DNA of 64,000 nucleotides. Source: Baylisascaris procyonis (lineage: Eukaryota; Nematoda; Chromadorea; Rhabditida; Ascarididae). The position numbers and the translations under genes are program-made. The notes beneath the pieces are model-generated. The model searched no databases and had not been told where the DNA came from. It saw nothing but the letters and a program-made list of their open reading frames with translations. Positions 1 to 14,169 of this stretch are shown piece after piece. Position 1 is the stretch's first letter. The number at the start of each line of letters is the position of its first letter. Location of the stretch: positions 1,798,001 to 1,862,000 of the forward strand of contig JAZARR010000074.1 in NCBI GenBank assembly GCA_037389465.1. The letters run 5' to 3'.

Positions 1-169
1 CACATTAACTTCATAAACAAATGTACTCTTGTTCGAATGCATTGAATAGGATAACCGCCTACCGAACTGTTGGAAATATATAAATGAATGTGTCGCTTAA
101 TTTGATTGAATTATTCAACACCTTTCAATCAGAAAATAATTCACTGTGTAAATATTTTATTCGTCTTAC

Positions 170-1668
170 CTTTCTATGAAATTTCCCCGAGATAATATTG
201 TCGAGAATAATTTTGCCAATATCACTGAGTTTATTGTCTTTACCGCCAAGTTGGAAGAGAACATTACCGGCAACAGCACCAATAATACGACCTGTTTGTG
301 GATCAATGCCTAAGAAATGATGTGCTGCACGACCAATTAAGTCCGATAGAATTTCAATCACTCCACCTTGCAGGAAATCCACCGGAATATTTTCACCTGT
401 AATGCTATTACATATTCATTCCACTAGAATTGTTTAGTATTTGTTTTGAGGTTGACGATTCTAATAACACAGCAATAAAATAATAGCAAAAATGCGTTAT
501 CATCACCTCATAACTCACCCCTTACCTCAGAAATAATTAAATATGAGTCCTATAGCCTTGCAGAAACGAATAAAATTCAAAGTGAGAACGAAAAACGATG
601 TTACAAGCTTAAGAAAATATTGAATAATAAGTATCGAGCCGTTAAAACATCGAATACCACATTAAGTATGAACGTAACAAGACTTTAGTGAACGAAATGC
701 AATCATACCTCCACCACCACCATAACGACCTCCAGTTGCACCACCACCACCTGAGATAAGACCACCGATGAGATTACCGATATCTGGTTCACGTTGTCCA
801 CGTCCACCTCCACCACCAGTAAATTGATTGATGAGGCCGCCAAAATCCAATCCGCCTACATATTTTAACCATCATTCTGTGTATTATAGAGGTAATACTT
901 GCTCTATATTGCATCACAATTTTGTTCTTAAATTTTTAAATGAACGAACAAATTCACTTCTTCTAAATGTTTTTCTGCATTAGCATTGAATGAAAATTAC
1001 GGTAAGTAATGTAAAGCCGTCGGCATTGATTGCGTTTTTTTCACTTATAACACCTTTATTCCGCCTGAAAAAAAAAACAAAAAAAAAAAACAAAGCAATG
1101 CAAAATGCTCTGAAAGTAAAGCGATAATAAATGATTAGTGAATATTAGGCGTTTAAATATCAATGTAAGAATGTTAGCAATTTGTTGAATTTGTTAGCAT
1201 TGGCATATACAACAAAGTTTTTAAGAGAATTCAGCATTTTTGAAAAAAGTTTCGCATGTTTTAACGAAACTAACGTTCATTGTTGCGTTGTAGTCGACTG
1301 GAGAAGAATAACGATAAAAGAGACAAGCATAAAAGTGAGTGATTCATGACAGAGTATATAATTCTATTCCTCAGCCTCTCCTCCTCCTCCTCACCCCCCC
1401 CCCCCACCCCCAACCCAAACCTAAAATCATTCAAGTTTAAGTGTATTTCGCGAAAATCATTTGGATGCAGTAGCATAACGTATTTATTTGCCTCAAACAA
1501 ACCTCGTTGATCGATTGCACCACCACCACCACGTAGTAATCCACCAATAATTTCACCGGCACCTCCACCAATTTTATCTTGGAGGAAATTGCCGGCTAAC
1601 CCACCAAGAAGACCACCGAATTCATCCTTCCCGAGAGTCACCTTCGACACCTCTTCTTCTTCGATCAT
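170..1668 (-). CDS. clp-1: CLP-1-like calpain, 5' part only (three N-terminal coding exons)
   Basis: Partial gene; transcription runs leftward out of the window. Seen: exons 1503-1668, 709-855 and 170-396, joined in phase (55 codons+1; 2+48 codons+1; 2+75 codons), with GTTTGT, GTATGA and GTAAGA donors and AG acceptors. About 180 residues are encoded. The order is an acidic start (MIEEEEVSKVTLG), a hydrophobic Gly segment (GGLLGGLAGNFLQDKIGGGAG), a poly-Gly linker, then a block containing GRAAHHFLGIDPQTGRIIGA and ending DNIISGKFHRK. Known: nematode CLP-1-type calpains have just such a glycine-rich N terminus before the Cys protease domain and lack EF hands. They are cytoplasmic Ca2+-dependent cysteine proteases, linked to muscle and neuronal degeneration in C. 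elegans. The protease and C2-like domains are not in the window, so activity cannot be judged. The start is the first ATG, 32 nt after a TTTCAG acceptor. Confidence 0.8.
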
Positions 1669-1700
1669 TTTCCCACGTTTTCCTTATCAGTTGAGGATAT

Positions 1701-1708
1701 CTGAAACT
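1701..1708 (-). promoter_or_regulatory. Probable spliced-leader acceptor of the calpain gene
   Basis: On the minus strand AGTTTCAG ends here, 32 nt before the ATG at 1668. No coding exon is visible upstream within several hundred bases. The spacing matches the acceptors before the APEH and repeat-protein starts, so trans-splicing is likely. A noncoding first exon spliced in cis is the alternative. Confidence 0.5.
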
Positions 1709-2576
1709 ATCAGCTTACCAGCAAAAAGTTCTTTTCAAAAATACAAACATATAGGATGAAAAAGCGTTCGTTTAGAGAAAACAAGTCGGGCAATGATGAG
1801 AGTGATGGCAGTTGTGAGAGTGAATATTTGATGTTTTGCACACATCTCATCAATAACATTTGTTTATTGCTTGATGAAGGTGGCAGCAATTGTATAGGTA
1901 TCCGATTAGAAACACCTACCATTAGTTAGAGTGATTCCCCACTGCAACAAATGATATAAAGAACACAACGAAAATGAAAGCGTGACCATAACAACAATCT
2001 TTTATTATTTAATGATAGAAAGTCATCTTATTTATAATTATTTTTCAACGTATTTCCTTTAGGAAATAATTTTAAAATATTAGAGTAATATAAAATTTTA
2101 AAAAGTTCTCGCAAATTAAAAGTGGGAATAACTAGGCAAACAAACATAAGAAATAATGCATGATTTGTTAGAAAAATGATCGCTAATGATGGCCAAAATA
2201 TTCATCATTTAAGTTAATTTATGAAGTAAAATAAGAATTACTCAATTTCAAAGAAATTATTTTTATTATAAGCAGTAATTTGTAAAGCAAATAATTTAAA
2301 GATAGTATAACGATGCGGTAAACAATATTACATTTCGTTCATAATGAATAATTGAACGTATTCGATCGTATTTGAATAGTATGATCATAGAAATAACACT
2401 AAGATGCGAGAAACGATACTCAGATCGATATTATATGAATAAATACTACAAGAATATCAGGTATATAAAGGTATATTCATGATTATTATATAACAGTTAT
2501 GATGTTTCCACATTTGCAAACCTTACTTGCTATGAACTGATTGCGTCTACAAAAAACCTATATATTAAGTTGAAAC

Positions 2577-2578
<2 letters not shown>

Positions 2579-2624
<46 letters not shown>
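2579..2624. repeat. (TA)n microsatellite
   Basis: Uninterrupted TA dinucleotide tract of about 46 bp upstream of the calpain gene. Confidence 0.95.
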
Positions 2625-2627
<3 letters not shown>

Positions 2628-3335
2628 CCAAAAATATCAATAATTATTAAAAGTTAAAATATTTTCGCATATACAATATAAATGGAAACAATGAAATTAG
2701 ATATTAATCCTATTTCTTATTATTCGGGGATTGTGAGGATAGAAGAACGATTGAGACGTATAGATTAGATGAGATATGAGTAAAACATCAAAAAATTTTT
2801 TTCACTTTATTAAAGCTTTCCTCTTTTTGATGTCTCTATTTCAATAAAAAAGCAACGATAAACAGATAATTCATTTTGAACGACGAATATAGTCAGTTGA
2901 GGTTGATTTATGAAAGAAGGAAATGTTGATTCAACGCTTCACATTTCTTTCATACATTTTCTTTTATATCTTTTCCGTTTTTCCATCCCTCTATTTTATC
3001 TTTGCTCTCTTTTTTTGTCACTTAAAGCTCGTTGATAACTCTTAAAATTCATCTCGATGAATTAATTCCAATATTATATTTGAACTGATCCTCGACAGAA
3101 ATCAAATCGGCTAATAAATGGACTGGTGGAACAGCTTTGCGCTGAACTGATATCGTTAACACAATATGAGGAAAATGAACTAAAATATAATTTAATGAAC
3201 TTGGACGTTCGTCTGCAGAACTCAATTATGAGAAAGATTTTATTTCGCGGAATGAAATCCTACTAACCATCAATAGCTAATTTTTGATAGAGGATGATAA
3301 TAAAAACAATCGGGGCTCCGTTTCGTTTCTTAGTC

Positions 3336-3337
<2 letters not shown>

Positions 3338-3409
<72 letters not shown>
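3338..3409. repeat. (TA)n microsatellite
   Basis: Uninterrupted TA tract of about 72 bp in intergenic DNA. Confidence 0.95.
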
Positions 3410-3413
<4 letters not shown>

Positions 3414-4463
3414 TATAACAGTTACTAAATTTTGAATAATTAAGATAATTGATGTGATTAGCGTTCTACGACTAAGACCCTCCTTAAAAAGCCGATAGAA
3501 ACGACGTTCGCCTTAAACATAGAAGATAAAACAGATTAACTATTCAAAAATGACTCATCCATTTTTATTTCGAATTTATAGGAGATGATGAATCACGCAA
3601 GAAATCAAAGCAAGAATATAGGCACGTACCGCACTTTTTGCAATTCAGCCGAGATGATTGATAATTCATACAAATATCACAGAAATAATGATAAAAAGTC
3701 TATTAATAATGCGTTTTCTAGCGTTATGGATCTAATCATGTAAATTTCTTAAATAAAACTCATCATTTTGCTTCTATCGGTTGCAACACAAAAACTTGTT
3801 ACTTTCATAGGACACTAATATTCAACAGCACTCGGAATGTGGCGAATCAAATGGAAAAAATTCGAAATCCAAGGTTGGATGTACATATTATAGCTTTCTG
3901 TGCTTAGACTTTGCATATCTATGTTGAAATTCGCTAGTTGAAACTAGAAAACAGAAAGAAAAATGTGTTATACATAAGACAAGATGTGTTAAAGACACTC
4001 GTCTAAACATATAGATGCGACTATAATGCGCTTCCAAAAGAAAAAAAGTACAAGTACAAAACCAGTATTAAACATCACAGAGACGGCAAGAAGATGAGAG
4101 TGTTAGATAGTATTAGACAGTAAAATCAACAAAGGAAATTTACCTACATGTTGTAATATTTTTTGAAAATAATATTACCCTCACAATATGAGACAACTGA
4201 AGAAAGCACTATGAAAATATTCAATTTTGTTGTAGAATATATACGTGAGAAACTCCACTATCATTGCTTGTAGAGTTTTATGTAAATTTTTTAATATGAA
4301 GAAGGAAGGGGCAACAACTATTACAAAGGAACTGTAGGGAAATTTGATCTGATGATGAGGTTCACTGAAGATGGATATGCGAAATTGGTAACAAGGGCGC
4401 CTTTAAGTATAAGTGAACAGCTATGCACACACTTCATCGCATTTAATATATAGCATATAAGTG

Positions 4464-4511
4464 CTTTCCATCTATTCGTAATGAATGCTTTGTTGGTTAA
4501 AAATAAAAAAA

Positions 4512-4562
<51 letters not shown>

Positions 4563-4563
4563 C

Positions 4564-4603
<40 letters not shown>

Positions 4604-4625
4604 TTTCCATCTATTCGTAATGAAT
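4464..4625. repeat. (TA)n/(CATA)n tract flanked by a 23-bp direct repeat
   Basis: A TA tract interrupted by CATATA units (about 4519-4602) ends directly against a second copy of a 23-bp sequence beginning CTTTCCATCTATTCG. The copies are at 4464-4486 and 4603-4625 and are identical. This suggests slippage or a repair event that duplicated the flank. Confidence 0.8.
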
Positions 4626-5005
4626 ACTTCCATTATTAAAATAAATCAAATCAAATAAATGAAAGATGCCTCTTTTATAAAAAAGAAAGCAAATGAAAAG
4701 CGCATCAGCAACACTGATATCATATAAAACTTCGCATTTCATTTCATTCTACAAATAATCTGCATATTTGCAAAAATAAACAACAGATTATGCAAAATAA
4801 AATAACAGAAATTATATCTGAAAAATCGCCACCGATTTGCAATAGTCGGAGCAAGTGACGATTCGATTTGCAAGTTCCACCGTTCTCTTAAACTTGAAAT
4901 ATAAATTGATCGTTTAGTGGATAATAAATCATAAATTAGTGTAGATCGGAAATAATTCTCTATGATGTCGATTATACTCAACAAAAATCTATCACCATAA
5001 ATCTA

Positions 5006-5057
5006 AACTTTTTTGACCATTAAATGGACATAACTTTTTTGACCGTTGAATGGACAT
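5006..5057. repeat. Tandem 26-bp duplication
   Basis: Two adjacent 26-bp units (5006-5031 and 5032-5057) begin AACTTTTTTGACC and differ at two positions, both A/G. Each contains a TTGACC-type core. No function is evident. Confidence 0.75.
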
Positions 5058-8000
5058 TACAGTAAATACTAGATACACGTGTTAGCGATGTAATGGCCAT
5101 GTGCAAAAGGTTGAAAAATATCAAAAAAAGCTGACAAAAATATTCGCAACCTTGAACGTATCACCTTATTTCTAGGCTGCAAACGACACCGCATTTATTC
5201 CATTGGTGCACCATAATGCAGACACAAACATAAGTGCACTCCGACTGCACAGCACAACACATAAGCACGCACTCATCGATTCGTATATGGGTGCAGAGAG
5301 AGTGCCAATCTTCGAGAAGAGAGGAATGCGGCTAGAAAAGAAGGGTGATTGAAAGGGAGCGATTCGGTCCGTGCGCAGAACAAATTGTCGGCAAATACGC
5401 TATGAGCGAGCACCTTAACGATTTTCCTTCGTTTTCCTGCGTAATACCTGCATCTACTTCTGTTTCTTTGTAAAATCTCGTAAAATCAAAAAAAAAAAAT
5501 TTTTTCTGGAATGTTTTGGGATCGTTTGATATTTGAGTTGATTGTAGAGCCTTTCGATCATAGAATCTGGAGGCATCGTATCGGACAACACCTTACTGGG
5601 GCGAGAGTAAGCCTCCCCTTTTAACCACATTCAATTGCACAAGGTCGTTAACATCTACACACGTAATTCGCTATGACGGTCGAGATATATATAACAGCCG
5701 AAAACTACAATAAATGTGGATTAAATGAATGCACTCATTCCATTGCAATTTCATCGAATAGAGGCATTTTTCAATGAAAATTTTCAACAAGCAAATAGGT
5801 AATTTTTAATAATGAATGAAGAAAAACGACTCCGAAAAGGTGATGAATTTACGTTTTTGATAGCGGATTGCCGCTTTTTGATGAATGACTCCTATCTTCG
5901 AAAAAATCGCCACAAAAAATGCTCATTATGCATCATTTTTATTTAATATATCTTTCGAGAATCGATCCGTTTTATTTATCGATTCAATTCGAGGCGCTAA
6001 ATTATTCATTTCAAAAGATTATATTGAGGGAAATAACTGTGACAAGAAATTTGACACTCTATGAATTTAAAGGAAATATGAAGCAAGTGGAAGATTTTTA
6101 TAATTCGATTCTAATAACATTGTTCACGTTGGTGCAACTTTATTGACAACGCATTGAAAAGCACTAATGCAAGATCACACTTTATGACAGGTAGATAATG
6201 GTGAAATTCGTGTGTTTAAGATGACCACTCGTGTGGTCATCACCTGACCACTTCGCCATTATGAACCAAACGATATTTTACCTCGTAGTTGTGAAAGCTA
6301 CAAGCAAACTTATTTGAGGATGTACCGACCAATCGAGTTCGTCACCAAATCTCTCAAAACCCATAAAAAAGTTTGCAGATAAAATTTCATTGATAGGATA
6401 TGAATCGATCATAAATTGCCGGTTCATTATTCCCATCAAATTTCATATTCACTTCTTATGGGGCAATGAGTTGAAAGCATTATCAAGCCTATAGTCATTA
6501 TTAAATCAACTTGAAAATGGAAATGCAAAAGATTTCAGTGAAAATAATATGCAAATTAATGTTTTTTTTTTATTTCAAGTTACTGAAGAATTCTCCTTGT
6601 TTACATACTTTCAGTCACTTTCTCCCTCTGTCTCTCCCTTTCTCTCCTCTTTGTCTAAAGGTGCGGAGTAGAAAAATCATACTTCTTGCAGGGCGACTAA
6701 AACGCAAAAGCGTAGAAAAATTTTTTTCCCTTTTAAGATCTGCTCACATCACATCTGCTACATTATTTATCCGCTATAAACTTTCATTATTGGTTTCCCT
6801 TCGTTTTTTTTTTTGAATTTTCCATTCCTCGATTTTTTTTCTTAAAAATAGCGATAAAATAACGGATAAACATAAAAATTTGAAATTTTTAGGGTACAAT
6901 TTTATCATAACTCTATGATTAATTTAGTTGTATTTCATTCGTTGACACACGCACGTGTTATCTATCACTAAAAAAGCTAATTGAATGATGAAAAGAACAT
7001 TCAGATGAGGAGTGCAGCAAGATTCTAAGAGTTTTAAATTTCTCACAAAAAGTTGCTCAAATGATGACCACAATCATTCACTGATTAAGTGATGACCGCG
7101 TCAAATGATGACCTTATGATGACCACCGCAAAATCGGCGAAATGGTCAAGTATGAATAAGAGGTGAACTTATGGCTCCATTATCATCAATTGCTAACCCA
7201 AATTATCATGAATAATTCTTTTAAGTAGCACTATGCTTATACACATTATGAATTGTTGAGGTTTTCATTTGCCAATCGGATGCATAAAGTATTCGGTGAT
7301 TTATGATTGCGTCAAATGGCTGATATCTATTTTCCGCTCATCATCGAAATATTTTGTCATGAATTTTTTTATCAGAATTATACCTGATGAAAATAATTCC
7401 TGATAAAATATCACTGATAAAAAATTCTTTTCTCTTTTCTTTTTTTTTTGAAACGATAATCGATAGGCTAACTAAACAACAATAAAATATAGCCTGTTAA
7501 CAGTTAATCAGTATAAAACACCACTTGTCAATCACATTGACTTTTTTTTCAAAGAGATTTGAAAACGTTATTTCAATCTTAACATCAATATCAACAATTC
7601 CATTCAAATGTTGTTTCCTTTCGATTATGTAAACAAAAATTGTCTGTAAGATATATAACACAAGAAGAAATTTTTCCCGAACGTAAAAAGTACTGCGGCA
7701 AAACTTGTGCATAAGAAGATGAAATTTTCCCGAAAAAGGTAAAATTTTCCCGAGACAGACAAAACTTCCCTACCCGTTTGCGAAGAACTTCTCTCCGGTA
7801 AATGAAAACCCTTTCAGCTTTTCCGGTTTCTCTGGCACGTTCAATTCGATACAGCGAATCTCAAAAGTGGAACATGCAGGTCGAAGGACCAAAAGTTTCT
7901 ATGTAGGTTCTCCTTACGATAGTATAAAGTATAAAAGTATAAAGCCCCTCGAAATGGATATCCACGAAATAGCTCGCGAAGTGCGCAATATTTCTGTAGT

Positions 8001-10559
8001 AAAAAAAAAAATTTAGCTCCACTGCCATTTCGCCAATTGCAACACATCTGTCAATAAGATGCCGTCGAAACGAGAATGCATCACAGACCTGTTTTCTATG
8101 AGGATACAACAATTAGAGTTTTATGGTAGTTTCTTACCTGAAGGTCTCAAGGCTGACAACCTACGAGAACATTAATCGTCAAAGGCAGATTCGATGCAAT
8201 ACGAACCGCTCTCCCTCTTCCTCTCTCTTCTCTCTCTCTCCCTCTCTCTCTCTCTGACTATTCCTTTCTCTCAGTGTATCAAAAAGGGCAGAAGAGCGTC
8301 AATCGAATAGATCAAAATTATCAACAGCCGATAGTAAAAGCCAGCGAATATTGTTCGTGAATTAGACTGCACAATTCACTGCATAATGATCCGGAAGTGA
8401 AACACAATACACTTAATAAAGCTCAATCGCTTAGTGCTCAAATGAAACCTCTAATGATTGCCATCATAGGTGGAATGCACTGCGGCGATATCTCATACCG
8501 AACTTCTAAAAAGGTGCAACGGTTCTTTACTATTCGTCACTCAACAGGTACCACAATGATCACATCTAGAAGAAGTGACCTGTTAATGATGGCACAACTG
8601 TCGCAATGAGTTATTAATAAAGTTTTTTTTGGGAGAGGAGGGGGAGGGTGGAATGGAGAAGGGGGATCAGAATGACTCCATGACCTCATATTTTCATTGG
8701 CATTTTTTCCCTAATTCTTGCCGCATACGATGAGCCTAAGACTAGCAATATATTTGCGAAAATTTTCTCGAAAAAAACTTGCACCATTATTTGAGAAATA
8801 TCTGAGAAATTTAATATTTGTCTTTAAAAAATCTTTTCTTATTTAATATGAAACACCAGTGACAATTCGAAATTACCTATGATTCAGCTGCAATAGACGA
8901 AATCAGTGTAGCAATAACGAACAGTTGCTATTGCTAACAATACGAAAAAAAAAAACGGTAAAGAAAACAAGATATATTCAATGTGAAATTTTATTTCGAA
9001 TTCATATAACGATATCTTATGAGATGTGTGCACAATTCGTAAATAAAATACAACAAATAATATTGAAATATTGCAATCTTTTATTATTACTTCGCAGTTA
9101 TATAACAAATAAGTTAAATATGAAAAAATTACTGCCTACAATCTTCATATAATTGTAATTCGTAGTTCAATTATTAATTATTATTTGAAGTATTACTTCA
9201 TACGACTGAACCCCACTTTAATTTTAGTCAAGTAAAAATGCCGAAAAATTCAAAACTCATTTGAAAAAACGCGAAAAAATATCGCCGAGTAAAAAAAAAT
9301 CGATGAGCAGAATAAGTGCCAACGTTCGTTCGTGTTTGCGTTCCTCAATTCGCCTGCCGTTCCAATGTATACGGAAGCAGCATTCAGCCAGCCATGTGGC
9401 GATTAGCTGCATTTTCGAAGCGATTTTGTGCGCTCAATGAGAGTTTGCTCAGCAATTACTATTGGCTCAACTGTCCGAATGGAAGATAAAACTGCATAGT
9501 TATTAAGATGCATACCGAGTGGGCGTTAATTTTGTCACCGACTGTGTCTTCATATAATAAAAGCTTACATGACTATTTTAGCACAAGCCTTATTGAATGA
9601 ATTCATGTTTGTACCAAAAACTGAAAAGTTTTTTGAGGAAAAATAGTGTGCATTCGCCAAAAAAAAAGCCGATCGGTCCGTTTCCAGGTTTCTTCTGGAC
9701 AGTATCATAAATTTATTCCGTCGGTGAATTTCTCGATATTTTGGTGGATTTGAGATAATTCAATGACGGATATGTGGAATTCATCATATAATCGAATAGA
9801 ATATGAAAATTACCTATGTATGATAACGCAAGATATTTGATGAGAAGAGATTAGAAATTTTATGAAATATGCAAAATTCTGCTTAATAATAATGAAATCT
9901 GCATAATTAATATACTCTCTTTTTAGTGCGCAGGATCTAAACGGTTAACAACCTTATAGGTGACGGTTATGCATTACGAGCGTATCGTTAGAGTCCGATC
10001 CTAACTGGACAATGAATTAAGTGAGTTAGCAATGAAATGAAAGCAATTAGGTTTGGACTGGAATTTTGAAAATATCGAATATATTTCATTAGGTATAAAA
10101 TGAAATCTGCTGATCGCATAAATAACGGCAGTAGTTGCTAAAAAATTAATGGAGAGGAACAATGAAAATGAAATAGCATGAGGTGGTCCACCGTATGAAA
10201 TGATCTATGTCAAGCAGATAGTGCTTTCCTATACTATTATCGTCTTTCCTTTATTTTTACCTGAAGTTCAAACTATTATTCTATGAGTTGGACTATGGGG
10301 AATGCTTATAAAGCTAACTAGCAGGGGTGATCCATGATGCATCAGAACTGCAAACTATAATAATGAAATTTGCATATCATGGCCATAAGTAATTGACTTA
10401 AGAGGTTCGGTTGATATACTCTGGTGGAGATCAAGAATCTTGTAGGACCTTAGTAGTGGACGAACGGAGAGTTATTTCCAGCGCTTAATTTTCATCGATC
10501 ATCCACTAAGTCAGCCAAGATATAGGAATCGACAAATGTAGTCATCAGAGGAATTAAGG

Positions 10560-10870
10560 GTCGACGGGATGAGCTGTACAGGATATAGCGTATGGAGTCG
10601 TGTGGATGGAGGTATGTCGAAAAATCGAAACTGTGCTTGGGATTGATTCTTGCGTTCCCTCTGCGAGCCGTATTCCCTTTTATCGCCGCGAATTTTTCTT
10701 TTTAGTCGATAAAACGTTAACCGGTTCCCACTCTGTTGGCTTAGATCGCGTCATGCCGTGGAGGACTTCCGCAAGTTCTCGAGGACAGAAAAGACTGGAA
10801 CGTTTCTCGAGAGCAGAGGAGGTTAGAACCTTGGGAAGGAGAAAACCACTACAAGTCTAGGGCACGGATG
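10560..10870. other. GC-richer block of unknown origin
   Basis: Roughly 300 bp with clearly higher GC and codon-like composition than the surrounding AT-rich DNA. The plus strand is open from 10600 to 10860 (86 codons, containing the stretch RIPFYRREFFFLVD). No splice sites or family motif could be assigned. It could be a decayed transposon fragment or a lost exon. Confidence 0.3.
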
Positions 10871-11151
10871 GGCGATAACGAACCAACGGTAACTGAAGCA
10901 TTCCGAATATTCAGGAATCGGTGGTGGTTTAAGAGAACGGTCAAAAAATTCTCAATAACATCCTTATAGTGATCATCCTAATCGAATCCTCCATTTACCC
11001 AGTGGCAATTCTTGTGGATGTTCTTGTTGGTGACTCTATGCCATTGCCGATTGCTTGCCAATTATTTATTATTACATTGTATAATGACGTATGATTCTTA
11101 TAATCATATAGGCGCATTTTTGAGCCAACTATTTATCTATTTTGTTTATAC

Positions 11152-11153
<2 letters not shown>

Positions 11154-11209
<56 letters not shown>
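11154..11209. repeat. (TA)n microsatellite
   Basis: TA tract of about 56 bp. It generates spurious Tyr-Ile ORFs on both strands. Confidence 0.95.
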
Positions 11210-11211
<2 letters not shown>

Positions 11212-12703
11212 TAAATAAACAAATAACGAATAAATAAAGTCATATGTATATGCATATCTACATGACTCGAGTAAACCTAAAGGAATCATAGCATGTTTTT
11301 GGTGAAGATATCTTATATAGTAACAAAGCATGATCAACCGATCGAGTTCTCTCGTAATAAAGTACTCTAGCTGCTTAAATCTAAATTATTCTGCAAAGAG
11401 TTGCGAATATTCATTCATGAACCGAAAACAGAAGTAAGAAAGATTTCAGCATCGGTGAGTATAAATATTCATCGACGATAAACTACTATACTTTTTGTAT
11501 ATTTAAATTTTCCGTTTAAAAATAGTCTCCCAATGTTTTGAACATGAGCTCGAGATCAATGCATCTTCAGCTCAAAGTGAAAGGACGAGAAGGAGAAAAT
11601 TGAAAATTTTCGAAGCATTTAGCAAATGAAATTCTATTGTTGCTTTCTCCCTCTTCTCTTACCTAAAAATGCAAAAAAATCTACATAAGAAACATTTAAA
11701 ATGCGAATGCATCATACTATTCAACTAGACGTCATTATAACTGAACGACGTCCAGTCAAACGTCAAGACAACAGTGGAATCAACTGTGTGTGATATGATA
11801 TTTGATAAAGTAATATCTGATATTCCACTTCGTGCAATTAAGTTATCAGTAAATTAAATACATAACTTTTGTATTTATTAAGTAATGTTGGAGTTGACCA
11901 AAGATCCAACGAAATGAGTCAAAAACTTCACTAGGAGTTCATTGGTTGTAATCAATGAGCTAAATCTATGGTACATCTCTAAGGAAAGCCCATAAGAAGG
12001 AAATAAAATTAAAAACATAAGAAGAAAATAAATCCGCTGTTACTCAGTTTACAATACTTTCCCGTCCAGAAGTAATACAAAGTATTCAATTCCTTTTCCC
12101 GTCCAAACATTTCTAATCAAAAGCAATGTTGCACTATTTCTATCCGGAAGTAAGAAAAAATTAGAAAACTTTTCAACAGAGTATAGGGATGAAGCGGAAT
12201 GATTTTTTATTCGTTGTAAGCAGCTTTTCTTAATGAGTCATTCATAGAGAGCAAATGCATTGCAGCTGTTCATTAATTGCATCTATTTTAGTGGATTTTT
12301 TGCAACGTTACAATGCAATGCAAAACATCGAATACAATGCAATGCAATTTCACAAAGGAAATAATGTTTGAAATTTGAATTCATCTAACGCCGATCTAAT
12401 TATTAAACAAAGATAGCAAATACAACAATATATTTCGTATAAAAATAAATAGTAAACGCTCTAAACTCTAAATTTCTATTATTTATAAAACCTCTTCAAT
12501 TTCGTATTGATATATTTGTACTCGGTTATTTTATTTCCTCAATTAGAAAATTCATTCACTTTATAAAAACTAAACAACAGAAATGATATATAATTGCAAT
12601 TTTTAATATGAGAATAAATCAATATTAAAAGATTTTCACTCGCATAAAATTTCGTTGTGAATTTTGCATTAAATAATAATTTATGCTCAGCTTCCTATCG
12701 ATG

Positions 12704-12729
12704 CTCTCTCTCTCTCTCTCTCTCTCTCA

Positions 12730-12797
<68 letters not shown>
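12704..12797. repeat. Compound (CT)n-(TA)n microsatellite
   Basis: A CT tract (about 12704-12729) followed by a TA tract (about 12733-12797). It produces an apparent Ser-Leu / Tyr-Ile ORF that is not a gene. Confidence 0.95.
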
Positions 12798-12802
<5 letters not shown>

Positions 12803-14169
12803 TCGAACTTATTCACAATTTACAGCACATATCCATAATAAATCCACTTTAAATAACATAATGAAAGCAAACGTATCTCTACAGGCAATCGTTTTTGGTT
12901 AGAAAAGTTAACAATGGGATAACGTATTACGTTGGTCGACAAGGTGAAGCAGGGTGCTATTAGGGATAAATGAAAAGAAGAGAGGGAATAAGGTTGGAAA
13001 TGAAAGTTTAGAATGACTATATTAACTAGCGGAACACCATACAAAATTTTTTGCAGAAAAAAACTGAAATTTTTCTATATTTTTTCCAAACAAAAAAAGG
13101 AAGGTGAGGAAAGAAGGAGAAGGATGGAGAAAAGTCTTTAAATCGTTTTTGGTGACGAAACTGAGCCTATAGTAGGCGAATATTCAAATGTTGAATATTA
13201 CGTCGATTAATAGCGAGGTTGCAAATTCAATTACGACCTTCCATCGTCGTATCCACCTCAAATTTTGTTGCCTCGGTGATTCCGGCTCAGTCGGACATTA
13301 ACAGATGCAAAAATAACTTTCGCATTTGTTCACTCATTTAATGGCTTTCTAACAAATCAGAACACCTGTTTTTCTTCTATAAGTTTTATAAGTCTATTCT
13401 ATCTTATATTTCTTAAATTATCAATTGCAATTTTCCTATAAGTCTTCGTATCACATTCTTTAATAAAATAAAACAATATCATATGCTTCAAATATCACAA
13501 AGTAAACAAACAATAATCCAACGTTAGCAATGGCAAACGACATGAACAATAGCAACGCGCCAAGTGCATACCGATTAAGTGCTTAAATAGGCGAAAGTCA
13601 GATTGTCTGCTGGGGCATTGCATCATAGTTTGAGCGAGGTTATTTGTAAAATTCATTAAAAATAGCAACGCAACGCACAATCGCTTGCGAACATTGCAAA
13701 AGAATTGCGACGCTTGCAAGCGACTTTACTCTGTTGTGTGCGCAATTCGCTCGACATTTTGTCTTTGTTTATTACCAGAAATATCCTGTAGAATTTGGTT
13801 TGCATACTAAATTCTACAAAGTATCATTTATTGCATTCAACGAGAAATATACTCACAGTCAATAAGGCATATGGTAAAATAAAATATGATCTAAATTTTA
13901 CGACTCTATTTATAAGGAAATGAGGAATTTATGATCAGAGGATTCAATACTTTTATGTTTGATAGATCTATTGAGAAAAATTACTATAGATCTATAAGTT
14001 ATCAATAATTTCTGTAAGTAAATAAATGAGAAAAATTACTAGGATACAGTCTCCTTTTGCCAATTGTACTGTTTCGTTCCTAGGCAGATAGTAATTGAAT
14101 AGATGCACACATGTCGGAATATTCTTGCTTTAAGGAATTAATAATGCAAACCTCCGGTAACATAACCGG

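Larger units (their letters stand above)
1709..14169. other. Intergenic region, no supported gene
   Basis: AT-rich DNA with several (TA)n tracts, a CT-rich tract at about 8200-8255, short direct repeats and one GC-richer block near 10.6 kb (listed separately). ORFs here are under 90 codons, lack splice context or run through microsatellites. The left part probably holds the calpain promoter. I see no tRNA or rRNA. Confidence 0.6.

Noticed and set aside
6220..6241. 9-bp inverted repeat GATGACCAC...GTGGTCATC with related GATGACC words at about 7060-7125
   Set aside because: The arms are short and the surrounding words are not regularly spaced; I cannot distinguish this from chance.
8397..8609. 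70-codon plus-strand ORF
   Set aside because: No ATG start, no splice context and no family resemblance.
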